Shown: positions 34,874 through 43,804 of the stretch, piece by piece
How the letters are laid out: each line of letters starts with the position of its first letter
How positions within the stretch are numbered: the stretch's first letter is position 1
Assembly: GCF_007197645.1 (NCBI RefSeq)
Contig: NZ_VKGK01000001.1
Coordinates: forward strand, 310,001-374,000
Origin: Shewanella hanedai
Lineage (GTDB): Bacteria; Pseudomonadota; Gammaproteobacteria; Enterobacterales; Shewanellaceae
Length of the DNA stretch: 64,000 bases
Reading direction: 5' to 3'
Translations under genes and position numbers: made by a program
Notes under the pieces: model-generated
Told to the model about the DNA's origin: nothing
The model's input: the letters and a program-made list of their open reading frames with translations, nothing else
Databases searched by the model: none

Positions 34874-35589
34874 TAGTCAGATCCTAATTGTTTTAATAAA
34901 AAACCAAGAGTAATAAAGACTGGAAGCGGGAGAAGTATTTTCAACCACACCATCGAATTCCAAAGAGGTTGAATAGCATGATTCGAGGCAACAGTATCAG
35001 CCATTTTACAACTTAATAGCCTAGTGATACCACTGTTGTTAAATGGTATTACATCAGGATACTGACTCACTTGCTCAAAGGTTTGCACTTGAAAAAGTCT
35101 CATAATGAATAGTAGTGTTTCCTCTGCCTCTTCAACTTTTCCTATCACATAATTCTGCTTACGTATAATGAGTTGATAAGTGTTTTGTTTGTGTATTGAA
35201 GGGGTGAGAATGATGCTGGTTTTTGCTAACAGCTTCTCTTTCGTTCGTCTAAGTTTGATACCGAATAAACGGAACTCAAAATAAGAGGTTGCTGTAATGC
35301 TATCTAACACGAGTGTTTTTGTCGCCGCCAAACAAAAAATAATGATGGCCATCATAAACAAACTGGCGTAGAGATAAACGTTCTGTTGTGAGCCATAAAG
35401 AGTGATGTGTATAAGTAAGGCTTCGATCATAGGGAATATCAAAATAAAAATGATGGTACGCCTGAATAATCGGGATTCAGTTGCCAAAATTAACCTATCT
35501 GGCAATCCTTTATTGCTGATGTGTACCTTACTCTTTTTTGATAGAGCTGAGTAATTCAAAGGTATACCCTTCTTATTCAAACGAATCAC
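34873..35589 (-). CDS. Membrane protein, module copy 1 (first gene)
   Basis: Function unknown. The 238-aa protein has two adjacent membrane helices (~48-85), a beta-rich cytosolic or periplasmic domain and a C-terminal helix ('WLKILLPLPVFITLGFLLKQ'). It is a paralogue of the gene at 36799-37494: shared 'KVHI', 'LATxxx', 'LVLD', 'YFE', 'NSGI/..PPLW' and the final 'LLPLP' helix. ATG 35589 gives ten extra residues over its paralogue, so the real start may be slightly later. Confidence 0.6.
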   Translation of the reverse strand: MIRLNKKGIPLNYSALSKKSKVHISNKGLPDRLILATESRLFRRTIIFILIFPMIEALLIHITLYGSQQNVYLYASLFMMAIIIFCLAATKTLVLDSITATSYFEFRLFGIKLRRTKEKLLAKTSIILTPSIHKQNTYQLIIRKQNYVIGKVEEAEETLLFIMRLFQVQTFEQVSQYPDVIPFNNSGITRLLSCKMADTVASNHAIQPLWNSMVWLKILLPLPVFITLGFLLKQLGSD

Positions 35590-36325
35590 CGTTTTATTTA
35601 TATTTTTTAGTTACTAATGCGAATTAATACCATAGCTATCATGTCAAAACTATTATCACTTAGTATAATAGAATTATCGATATGATTATTAATAAGTATT
35701 ATCTATCATTCTATTTAACGTGTATTCCCTCTTCGTCTGATAATGACTATGCTCCAAGTGTTTTCGTATAGAATGCATTTACTTCACCGGTTGTTCTTTA
35801 TTAATTTGTATGTTTGGTGTTTATTGTTTTTTTTATGTTGCTTGTTTTCTTGATTATATTTTTAATTGTTAATTTACATGCTATTTGTTGACTAATGCTT
35901 TTTTAGATGTTTTCTTGTTAATTCATTTATTTAATTATCATTGGTAAAGGTAGGGTTTTATTCTGATGGATTAAATTTTATGATTATTTATGTTGGTTGT
36001 TAACGTTTTATTATCTTTTTTGTGATTATAATGTTGTTGCTGATTTTAATCACGAAGTATGATTGGTTATTTGGATTTATATTATGTACTCCTACATGCG
36101 TAGATAATAAATTAATATCTAGGACAATAATTGTCTGTATATTATGCATAAGGTTACATACCCAAAGGTATGTAACATGTCGTTATAAATGTTTAAACAT
36201 TAAGTCATGCAAATGTGTTAATTGGAGTATGACATTGCTCATTTACGGTGTTGGCTGATTGTGAGGGCTGAGATCATTCTTGTTCTATTATCAGACATCA
36301 TTTCAATATTATTCGATGAACAACA
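35590..36325. other. Very AT-rich spacer between the two module copies, no gene supported
   Basis: About 735 bases of T- and A-rich sequence. Short frames on the + strand (for example 36022-36258) have no ribosome site, no recognisable product and low-complexity translations. The spacer holds the hairpin at 36153-36176 and a 13-bp palindrome GACAATAATTGTC at 36123-36135. It probably contains the promoter of module copy 1. Confidence 0.4.
36153..36176. repeat. Perfect 9-bp inverted repeat in the AT-rich spacer
   Basis: GTTACATAC (36153-36161), CCAAAG loop, GTATGTAAC (36168-36176). It could be an operator or a transcript hairpin. It is ~150 bases beyond the stop of module copy 2, so a terminator role is possible but no T tract follows. 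Confidence 0.4.
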
Positions 36326-36799
36326 TCAATATTTTGCACTGTTCAATAAGGTCTTATTGCAAAAATCTGACAGTTTTTCAGCTAATATATTCATCGATTG
36401 CAGGCTGCCGAATTCAAGCCTAATGGGCTTCAACCTTTCATCCATGATGATTGAAAGCTTGTATTGATGTTGTCTTGTCGAGTCTTTATCGACTCTAAAT
36501 GCCTTTATGTCAGCAATGGAGATATCTTGCTGTGCAATTAGGTAAATAGAACTTACACGGGTGCTAATGGTTTGATTAGCGATATCAATATGGATCTGTT
36601 TTCTTGCAAAAAGTAAGTGCCAACCTAAAAGTGCACCAAAAGCCCAACCGATAACCACACCATAATTTTCATCTCCAAGGCGAGTTGCCATAAAAATAGT
36701 GAGTACAGCAAGAATAGCGCTGATAATAGTTCGGCTAATCTTTGAGAAGCGAGTCGTTGTAATCTTTGCTTGTGTAGGACTAAGCTGCTTAAACACCAT
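36326..36799 (-). CDS. Small membrane protein, module copy 2 (second gene)
   Basis: Function unknown; paralogue of 34412-34873. The 157-aa protein has the same two-helix start ('TIISAILAVLTIFMATRLGD' and 'VVIGWAFGALLGWHLLFARK') and a beta domain ('IHIDIANQTISTRVSSIYLI', 'ERLKPIRLEFGSLQSM'). It overlaps the stop of the upstream gene in a TAATG, exactly as in copy 1, showing that the two-gene unit was duplicated as a block. Confidence 0.62.
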   Translation of the reverse strand: MVFKQLSPTQAKITTTRFSKISRTIISAILAVLTIFMATRLGDENYGVVIGWAFGALLGWHLLFARKQIHIDIANQTISTRVSSIYLIAQQDISIADIKAFRVDKDSTRQHQYKLSIIMDERLKPIRLEFGSLQSMNILAEKLSDFCNKTLLNSAKY

Positions 36800-37494
36800 T
36801 ATAGCGCTCCTCCAAAGAGTTTAATGCCAATACCTATCATCAACAAATAGGGTAAAGGCAATAATAATCGAGCAAAGTTAATTGGCTGCCACAGAGGTGG
36901 GTATTCCTGAATGGGGTCATTTGCAGCACAAGGATGCTTAATCAACATAGATGCGGCTAACTGTGCTTCATCTAGTTTACAAGTTTGCGGAAAATGACTT
37001 ATTTGCTCAGTGGCTTGCAGATCAAAGTGATTGGCAACAAATAATGTGGCTCGAAGTGTTTCTGTGAAATTGCCGATGGGATAGCTCAGTTGATCTATTT
37101 TTAACTCAAATTGCTGATGATCTTTGCTGAAGCGACGAAGTAGTAATTCTGTAGTGCTGAGCGGAAATGGGTCAGTCTTGGATAGATGCTTACCCATAAA
37201 ACTCAGCTCAAAATAACGAGTGTCACTTTCTTTATCTAACACTAATGTGTGTGTTAATAACCACAGTACTAGGTCTAAAAGGATCAAGAAGCCGGCGACA
37301 AATTGGTAGAAGGTTTGCTCCATGCCATCCAAAGTGACAGCCATTGTAAGGGATGCAAGCAGGGGGGCTAATAAAATCAAAGCCAGTGCCCGTATGTAAG
37401 ATTGCTTCTTGGTGGCGAGCTTTAGCCTTAATGGTAAATCGGTCGCTTTAATATGTACTTTTGTATTCTCGGATAGTTGTGAATATTGGAGCAT
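36799..37494 (-). CDS. Membrane protein, module copy 2 (first gene)
   Basis: Function unknown; paralogue of 34873-35589. The 231-aa protein has two N-terminal membrane helices (~37-80), the conserved 'TLVLDKESDTRYFELSFMGK' stretch and the terminal 'FARLLLPLPYLLMIGIGIKL' helix. The paralogues are diverged (perhaps a third identical by eye), so the duplication is not recent. The upstream neighbour is a small secreted protein 167 bases away. Confidence 0.62.
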   Translation of the reverse strand: MLQYSQLSENTKVHIKATDLPLRLKLATKKQSYIRALALILLAPLLASLTMAVTLDGMEQTFYQFVAGFLILLDLVLWLLTHTLVLDKESDTRYFELSFMGKHLSKTDPFPLSTTELLLRRFSKDHQQFELKIDQLSYPIGNFTETLRATLFVANHFDLQATEQISHFPQTCKLDEAQLAASMLIKHPCAANDPIQEYPPLWQPINFARLLLPLPYLLMIGIGIKLFGGAL

Positions 37495-37661
37495 GTATTA
37501 TTCCCTTTTCGAACTTATCCCTTGTTCGCATTTGCTTAACAGTGCCATGCATTTCAATCAAATTGAAAGTATTGAGTACAGGTAGACTTAAGATTGATGA
37601 CCGTAACATCAATCTAGATGAGCCAATAGGTATCCTCATTGATGGGAACGGCAGGTATGGG

Positions 37662-38081
37662 TTAAGGCAGTGATGATAAAAACCATCCTTTGGGGGTTTG
37701 AATAAACTTACAATTCATCGTTGAGCGGTATTTCTCACCAATAATGAGAAGATCTACCTTGGCTTGTTTTTGAGCCTGATACCTCTCTTTCTTAATCTCT
37801 GATGGTGCTTGGTAGCTCACTTTGACTGGTTCAATACTGATGATTGTTTCTTTGATAAACCAGCGCTTATGAGCTCGTTCTAATACCTTCATCGAACGTT
37901 TTTTTTCAAAGTCTGATGGGGTGACAGGCATTTGGGCTAAAAACGTGGTGAGATCTTTTTTCTCAATAAACTCAAAAGTGTCTAAACATCGTTGAGTTAA
38001 TGTTTTATCCAAATTTGGTGATGTCTCGGCCATGCTGGTGCTTAGCCACAACAAAGGTGTTAAAGCGAGGTAACGTAACAT
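37662..38081 (-). CDS. Small secreted hypothetical protein
   Basis: Not recognised. The 139-aa product has a signal peptide (cleavage after 'WLSTSMAE', ~18). It is followed by a basic helical domain ending in a strand-turn 'YRSTMNCKFIQTPKGWFLSS', which resembles small NTF2-like or DUF4019-type periplasmic domains. It lies after the hairpin that follows the large surface lipoprotein gene, in the same direction. Confidence 0.58.
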   Translation of the reverse strand: MLRYLALTPLLWLSTSMAETSPNLDKTLTQRCLDTFEFIEKKDLTTFLAQMPVTPSDFEKKRSMKVLERAHKRWFIKETIISIEPVKVSYQAPSEIKKERYQAQKQAKVDLLIIGEKYRSTMNCKFIQTPKGWFLSSLP

Positions 38082-38095
38082 TATTATTCCTTATT

Positions 38096-38127
38096 AGAAT
38101 GGAGAGTGGCAATACACTCTCCATTCT
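38096..38127 (-). terminator. Strong hairpin after the large lipoprotein gene
   Basis: AGAATGGAGAGTG (38096-38108) and CACTCTCCATTCT (38115-38127) pair perfectly over 13 bp with a 6-base loop, 9 bases past the gene stop. The following minus-strand sequence is AATAAGG, without a T tract. It probably terminates or processes the tad-locus transcript. Confidence 0.6.
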
Positions 38128-38136
38128 ATTCATCGT

Positions 38137-41100
38137 TTACTCATGCTGTAATGCGTTAAGTGGATTGATTTTACTGGTCACTTTTAGATTTGTGGGACCG
38201 ACTTCAACTTGGAAGGTTTTCACACTATCCTTGAGCAGATCTCGTCCTTCTAAAGCATCTCCACCCACCGAAATAACATTACCTTCAAATAGGATGTAAT
38301 AGGTTCCGATTTCATCCTCAGCACGAATACCAACAAGCTTAACGGTATGAGAACCTGCATTTAGCGGGACTGAGATCGGGCCAACTTTTCGTTGAGGGCT
38401 TGAACCATCAGTAATTACTTTATCATCAACCACTAATTTAAAGATATCATCATTAAAGTTACCATTGTCTCCAAATGTTATATCTAAAATGAACGGGATC
38501 GTAAACACGAGTCCGTTACTTACTTCATTATTGACTTCTACTGTTACCTCACCGGTAATGACATTATTAGGTACTGTCACTGTCAGCTTTCCTGCTTCAG
38601 ACTTCCTGACACTTGCCACAACTCTAAGGCCATCTTTACCCGCAAAAGTGACACGGTTTTTAGATTTAAGTGTATGAAATCCGATACCTTCAATAATAAT
38701 AGTGTCGCCTGGCTGTCCAGTATTTGCTTTAAGGCGAGCTATCTCTAATCCATCTCCAATCTGAATTTTGACTGGGGAGTTTGCTTCCTCGCCTCGATGT
38801 TCGACACGAACAGCAATAGGCCCGACGGCAGTTGCAAGTAGCGTTCCCGGTACAGTGATCTCCAGTAATGTCCCTTCTGGTGAGACAGTATCATGAACTC
38901 TTTGAACTTCTAAGCTGGATGCACCTTCATCTTTTAAGTAAGTGATTGGTTCTTCATCGAACCAATACCAACGTTCGTTGATACCAAAGCCAGTACCAAT
39001 AATCGATAAGGGTTTATCGACAGCCTCTGCTTTCATGATGCTAGGTTCTATATCAACAATGGTTAATCCCCAAGTGACGGTAAAATCAGACTTTATTGGA
39101 ACAAAAGCCATATCTTTTATTGTCTTAACTTGATCGATTAATATGTCAGCAACTTGTGCACCAGTGATAATGGCTTCTATTTGTCCAACAAATGGCGTCC
39201 ATTTTCTTAATGCTGCTCCAGCGGCCATCACTGCAATATCTTGAGGACTAACACCAAGTTCTTGAAGTACAGCTTTAGTGATTGGACCAAGCTTTCCTGC
39301 GTTGGCTGGATCGGCCAGCAGTTCAACTTCATTCTTATAGAATTCAATCGCTATCTCTTTAACAAAGTTGCCAATGTCTTCATTGGTTATGTCTTCATCA
39401 TCGTATAGCTTCTCAGCTTCTTCAATGAGCTTTGGCGAGAATTGAATGACTAACTTGGTGATAACGACAGGATCAAAACCTTTGGGCTCATAGCCTATTC
39501 CGGTTAAAATAAGGTCGAAAAACTTAAGTAAAATGCCATCAACAATGGTTCTTATTGCAATGCTTTTACGGGCTTGAGTGATGGCACGATCATAGTCGCT
39601 ACTGCCGTTATGAGTAAAAGGAGATGGCCCCAATGGTGCGCCAACACCTGGTGCTATCACTTGATATAGACAATTTTGGTAAGGACATTCATTGTAGTAT
39701 TGATCCTTTGACCAAAACTCTAACCCTAAAAAAGTACCAGCTTGTGGGCCTAAAATATTGCCGTCCCAACCATTCTTTATGTGCTTTCTTAATGGAGAAT
39801 CGAGCTGAGCTGGATCATATTCACCGTCTTCACCTAAAGGGATAATCATGGTGCTTAGGTATAATTTTGTTCTATTTTTCAGTTCGACACAGCCGTCATA
39901 ACTAAGCTTACTTTTTTGGTCGTCATTTATGTCACCGTTATCTGGGCAACTTGGGTCAGACGGAAGCCAATTATCAAGAAAGTTAGTTGCATCAAGTGAA
40001 TAGTCAAAATGATCGGTACCATAGCTAACGATGGTAGGTTTTATGTTGTTTGAACTTTGTTGTTGATTTTGAACCGTCTCACTCTGGAGCTGTCTTGGCT
40101 TTTTTGAATTGGCAGTGAACGATTTATTGTTGCTGTATTTGCTAAAGATCGCGTTACTTTTATTGATCAGTAAATTTGTTGTCTCTGAGCTTAGTTTATC
40201 TAAGGCAACGGGAGATTGTTCCAGCAAGGATGTTAAATACGTATGTATGTCTTCAAATTCAGGGTAGGTAACAATCGTTTCTTTAAACGTATTTAGTTGC
40301 TCCTTCGGGATTTTATTGACCCCGATAAAATCTAAAATATACCTAAAACTGGTACTGTTAGTATCGAGTGTAAAGTTGGTTTCTTGAGGAAGAATATAAC
40401 CACTCAGGTAAATTTTACCATTGTGTGCATCTTGAGAGTCAAAGAAGCTTGTGACAGGTGTAAGTTGATTTTTAAAGTGCTCAACTTGAGTGTTATTGGA
40501 TGCATTGAGTGAATAGGTTGAACCAAGCAAGGTCTCTATGTTGAGATCGTCGGAGTCTATATCGCCCACCTCTACCAACTGAACTGCAATTTGCTTCGTG
40601 ACATAATAGGTAACCGCATTACTTTGACCGATGGCATTATTAACTTGCAACTCTCCATCAGTGAGAGTGTTAGGAGTTTTGACTGTCAGTGTTGAACCTG
40701 TATTGCTTACGATCTCAAGGGCTATGCCATTGGCAGTGATAGTCATGTCATCTGAAAAATCCGCGCCCACGAGTTGATTTTGAGCATCTTCTTTTAGCAA
40801 TAGCGCCCCAGATGCGCTGATCACTGGACTGTTCTTTGGGTGTAGCGTGATATTTCTGCTGTTGGTTTTGTTGATGCCGTCTGAAATAAATACACTGCTT
40901 GTGTTAGCTGGAACATTAGCTTTGGCCACACCATTAAAAACAGATATTGGTAGGTTAATTGGCTCGAGTCCTTTACGTTTAAAGACTAAGTAATGCTGTC
41001 CGGCGCTTAATGATTCATCAATGGCAATCTGTAATAGATCGTCTTCACGGAGAAAGTTTGTGGGGATATTATTATGCGTGACGTATGGGGCGCCAGTCAG

Positions 41101-42204
41101 CACATCTTGATTCTCTGTTATGTCTACAAGCCTTTGTTGATCATAGATATCAAGTAGCCCATCATTATCATCATCTAGATCAAGATAGTCAGGCGTGGTG
41201 TCGAAATCAGTGTCTGTTGGTTGACTGGCATCATTACCGTACTCTTGAACATCTAGAATGGTATTACCATCGGAATCATCGTCTAGAAAATTACCGATGC
41301 CATCGTTATCACGATCGTCAGATCCTTCGATCCGATCAGATAACCCATCGCCATCACTATCAGTATCTAGCCAATTGGGAAGCGCATCGTTGTCTGGATT
41401 AAAACTGATCTGGTCAGAATATAACGGGTACAAAAACTCTTCGGTGTCCGCAATCGTATCTGAATCCGTATCGTGAGTTAAGTTATTAATTTCTAATGCT
41501 ATCTCTCTAACATCATCAATAGCGTCACCATCTTGGTCCTCGAAGATCTCGGCATGGTAGGTGAAGCTCTCTTTGCCATCAAAATTAATATCGTTTATAC
41601 CAATATGATGTAAACCGTCATCTAAAATTTCAACATTAATTGCAATGGCTTTTAATGCTGGGTCGATATCAATCACCCCAAAGTTTAGTGCGTTACCATT
41701 CTTGTCTGAAAAATATATATTCGGTTTAAAGTCAGGATCTTGGTATTTCAGAATTAGCGTATAAAATTGCGCTTCATCTGCGTTAAAAGAGAAGAGGTCG
41801 CCATTATCTGATTTTTGTGAAATAGCACCACTAACAGCAAAGGGTGGTTTCAATCCCACCGTTGTGGCGATGGAGGGATTATCGTTAGGCTCCACCTCAG
41901 TAATAAGATCTATCGATTGTTTTTCAAGGTCAAATGGGTAGCCATCAAACTCATCTAAAACACCATCACCATCTTCATCCCTGTTCGCCCACGTGCCGGC
42001 TAAATCAATGGGATCAGTGGGATCTGGATCCGGGTCGGGTGTTGGAGGCGGAGTAGGGGGCGTAGGATCTGTCGGTACTTCAGGATCAGTGCCTTCGCCC
42101 TCTTCAAGCTCACTATTACAGCCCGCGAGTCCAAGGGTTGCTGCGAGTAATGTGGCTAACCAAAGCTTCTGGGTTAGCTTGAGTGTGTTGTATTTCATTT
42201 TCAT
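38137..42204 (-). CDS. Very large surface lipoprotein with calcium-type repeats and IPT/TIG-like domains
   Basis: A ~1355-aa protein with a lipobox ('LLAATLGLAGCNSELEEGEG'), a Pro/Asp spacer and a PPC-like beta domain ('EVEPNDNPSIATTVGLKPPF', ~residue 105). It then has thrombospondin type 3-style acidic repeats ('DTDSDGDGLSDRIEGSDDRD', ~285-355), a long unassigned part, and IPT/TIG-like beta domains near the end ('PGDTIIIEGIGFHTLKSKNR'). It is probably exposed on the cell surface and Ca-binding. I prefer ATG 42204 or 42198 (AAGGGA upstream) over TTG 42219. It follows TadE by ~75 bases, so may ride on the tad transcript. Confidence 0.75.
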   Translation of the reverse strand: MKMKYNTLKLTQKLWLATLLAATLGLAGCNSELEEGEGTDPEVPTDPTPPTPPPTPDPDPDPTDPIDLAGTWANRDEDGDGVLDEFDGYPFDLEKQSIDLITEVEPNDNPSIATTVGLKPPFAVSGAISQKSDNGDLFSFNADEAQFYTLILKYQDPDFKPNIYFSDKNGNALNFGVIDIDPALKAIAINVEILDDGLHHIGINDINFDGKESFTYHAEIFEDQDGDAIDDVREIALEINNLTHDTDSDTIADTEEFLYPLYSDQISFNPDNDALPNWLDTDSDGDGLSDRIEGSDDRDNDGIGNFLDDDSDGNTILDVQEYGNDASQPTDTDFDTTPDYLDLDDDNDGLLDIYDQQRLVDITENQDVLTGAPYVTHNNIPTNFLREDDLLQIAIDESLSAGQHYLVFKRKGLEPINLPISVFNGVAKANVPANTSSVFISDGINKTNSRNITLHPKNSPVISASGALLLKEDAQNQLVGADFSDDMTITANGIALEIVSNTGSTLTVKTPNTLTDGELQVNNAIGQSNAVTYYVTKQIAVQLVEVGDIDSDDLNIETLLGSTYSLNASNNTQVEHFKNQLTPVTSFFDSQDAHNGKIYLSGYILPQETNFTLDTNSTSFRYILDFIGVNKIPKEQLNTFKETIVTYPEFEDIHTYLTSLLEQSPVALDKLSSETTNLLINKSNAIFSKYSNNKSFTANSKKPRQLQSETVQNQQQSSNNIKPTIVSYGTDHFDYSLDATNFLDNWLPSDPSCPDNGDINDDQKSKLSYDGCVELKNRTKLYLSTMIIPLGEDGEYDPAQLDSPLRKHIKNGWDGNILGPQAGTFLGLEFWSKDQYYNECPYQNCLYQVIAPGVGAPLGPSPFTHNGSSDYDRAITQARKSIAIRTIVDGILLKFFDLILTGIGYEPKGFDPVVITKLVIQFSPKLIEEAEKLYDDEDITNEDIGNFVKEIAIEFYKNEVELLADPANAGKLGPITKAVLQELGVSPQDIAVMAAGAALRKWTPFVGQIEAIITGAQVADILIDQVKTIKDMAFVPIKSDFTVTWGLTIVDIEPSIMKAEAVDKPLSIIGTGFGINERWYWFDEEPITYLKDEGASSLEVQRVHDTVSPEGTLLEITVPGTLLATAVGPIAVRVEHRGEEANSPVKIQIGDGLEIARLKANTGQPGDTIIIEGIGFHTLKSKNRVTFAGKDGLRVVASVRKSEAGKLTVTVPNNVITGEVTVEVNNEVSNGLVFTIPFILDITFGDNGNFNDDIFKLVVDDKVITDGSSPQRKVGPISVPLNAGSHTVKLVGIRAEDEIGTYYILFEGNVISVGGDALEGRDLLKDSVKTFQVEVGPTNLKVTSKINPLNALQHE

Positions 42205-42279
42205 ACTTCCCTTTGTCAATTCTTGCAGTTTCCTACTGCTTTAAACTTGTTGAACTCACCGTTATTGAGTCATTTATAT

Positions 42280-42969
42280 TTACATTCTAAATGGGGTTTG
42301 CATTCGCATTAGCCCTTGAGACGTGAGTGCTAAAAAAATATCTCCAGTGGCAGCACCAAGCACATTGCAAGCAATTTGATCTGGACTTGGGGCGTATAAC
42401 AATGAAGTAACGATCTCTTTAATTACATAGTTTGCGAAGGGAACGATGAGCTTCTGACACCAACGAACTTCGATTTGTAATAAATTGGCGTCTTGGATAT
42501 TCAGTTGGCGATTGTTGCCGACATTTTTTAATATTGGATTTCGATACATTAAGTTGTTGTTGGGAATTTCAGAGATATATCCACTTGTGTATTTATTGCG
42601 TACTTTAAAGCGACTGAACGTCTGGCTATCAGGGCTCAGAATACGAATCTCACTTTGCAGAGCGGTAGCGATGTTAGCTTTAACAACAGCTGCTAACGTG
42701 TCACTGATGTCAGTGCCATGAGCGAAGAGGGGCATCATCCCTTGGGCGAGTCCTTTGCGGATCTCAGTCTTGCTACCATGGTTTAATGTGCCTGCTCTAA
42801 CCGCTTGCGCTGTTGCAGCATCTAAGGTGCTTTTACTTGAATAGATAAACCCCCATTGCGCTATCATCATCATAGAAACGAGAATGACAGGCATTAAAAA
42901 AGGCAAGGCAAGATTAAACTCAAACATGCTTTGCCCTTTTTGAGTGCGGTTTAGCATGGTGATCTTCAT
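42280..42969 (-). CDS. tadE: TadE-like pseudopilin
   Basis: TadE proteins are pseudopilins processed by the prepilin peptidase and needed for Flp pilus assembly. The 229-aa protein has the class IVb-like site 'KGQSMFEFNLALPFLMPVIL' (G-Q-S-M-F-E, Glu at +5) followed by one membrane helix and 'STLDAATAQAVRAGTLNHGS', the usual TadE continuation. The rest is a periplasmic domain. It overlaps the TadD-like gene by 4 bases and is the last gene of the core tad run. Confidence 0.8.
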   Translation of the reverse strand: MKITMLNRTQKGQSMFEFNLALPFLMPVILVSMMMIAQWGFIYSSKSTLDAATAQAVRAGTLNHGSKTEIRKGLAQGMMPLFAHGTDISDTLAAVVKANIATALQSEIRILSPDSQTFSRFKVRNKYTSGYISEIPNNNLMYRNPILKNVGNNRQLNIQDANLLQIEVRWCQKLIVPFANYVIKEIVTSLLYAPSPDQIACNVLGAATGDIFLALTSQGLMRMQTPFRM

Positions 42970-43460
42970 CTGGCCGCTTGCTCACTCGGTAGGCTGGGCT
43001 TATGAGTTTGGCTCTGTATGGTATTGAGTGCATGCAGTAGTGCTTGAATCTGACGACCGACAGGGCTGTTTTGGTCGCCCTGTTTGTTCGCTGATGTGAG
43101 TACTTGTGTCGATTGTTTTATTCTCACTAAGCTCATGTTATACCAAGCTTTCTGATTCGCAGGTTCAAGTTCTAAGCAGCGCATGTAGGCTGCTACTGCG
43201 GCATTATGACGACCGGTTCGAGTGTATATGTTGCCCAGACGAAACCAGCCTGGAGCATAGTTAGGAACACTGGCTAATACCTGCAAATATAAGCTTTCAG
43301 CTTGATCGAGCCGTGCCATCTTATAGGCTTGTTCGGCTTCAGCTTGCAGGGTCATTATCTGCTGATTTCCTTGGGGCTTTTTCTCTTGATGAGAGGAAAC
43401 ACATCCGGATAGGTTTATTAGGCTGGCCATCAAGAGGCTTATGATTATTAGTCTTGCCAT
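42966..43460 (-). CDS. tadD: TadD-like TPR lipoprotein
   Basis: TadD is an outer-membrane TPR lipoprotein acting as pilotin for the tad secretin. The 164-aa protein has a lipobox ('LMASLINLSGCVSSHQEKKP') and TPR units 'QAYKMARLDQAESLYLQVLA', 'APGWFRLGNIYTRTGRHNAA' and 'YMRCLELEPANQKAWYNMSL'. It is shorter than many TadD proteins (~220-260). It overlaps both neighbours, consistent with a tight operon. Confidence 0.75.
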   Translation of the reverse strand: MARLIIISLLMASLINLSGCVSSHQEKKPQGNQQIMTLQAEAEQAYKMARLDQAESLYLQVLASVPNYAPGWFRLGNIYTRTGRHNAAVAAYMRCLELEPANQKAWYNMSLVRIKQSTQVLTSANKQGDQNSPVGRQIQALLHALNTIQSQTHKPSLPSEQAAR

Positions 43461-43804
43461 GACAGAGTGTCTCCTTGTTTTATATTTTTATTTTCTGTGT
43501 TTCCAGCGGCGAGCTCCAACACTTGGGTAGCACCTCTGCACGCGCTACTGCGCCAGGGTTTTAGGTTTTTTGTGATTTTGAGAACTTTGTTATTATTGTT
43601 GAGGTAAACAATATCGAGTGAATACTTCATCCCTATGGTATGAACGGAATTACAAGGTGAGATCAGCAGGCCTTGTTCATTGGTAAGGCGTTTCCGTCCC
43701 AGTAGACCTCGGAGTCGTAGCCAAGGGGTATTTGCAAGAAAAACCTGCTCAATCTGGGTACCGTTGTGATTGTTGATACGGGTATTTTTCATGTTATAGC
43801 TCAT
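43448..43804 (-). CDS. DUF192 family protein inside the tad operon
   Basis: The 118-aa product has the DUF192 pattern 'TPWLRLRGLLGRKRLTNEQG', 'PCNSVHTIGMKYSLDIVYLN' and 'PWRSSACRGATQVLELAAGN'. DUF192 proteins are small beta-barrel-like domains of unknown role; many are secreted, but this one has no signal peptide. It lies between tadC and tadD with overlaps on both sides, so it is a regular member of this tad operon. Confidence 0.82.
   Translation of the reverse strand: MSYNMKNTRINNHNGTQIEQVFLANTPWLRLRGLLGRKRLTNEQGLLISPCNSVHTIGMKYSLDIVYLNNNNKVLKITKNLKPWRSSACRGATQVLELAAGNTENKNIKQGDTLSWQD

Noticed and set aside
36022..36467. Two short + strand reading frames in the AT-rich spacer
   Set aside because: No ribosome sites, low-complexity translations, one overlaps the start of a well-supported minus-strand gene; best explained as chance frames.
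41085..41476. His- and Ser-rich + strand frames inside the large lipoprotein gene
   Set aside because: They are antisense shadows of the acidic Asp/Gly repeats.
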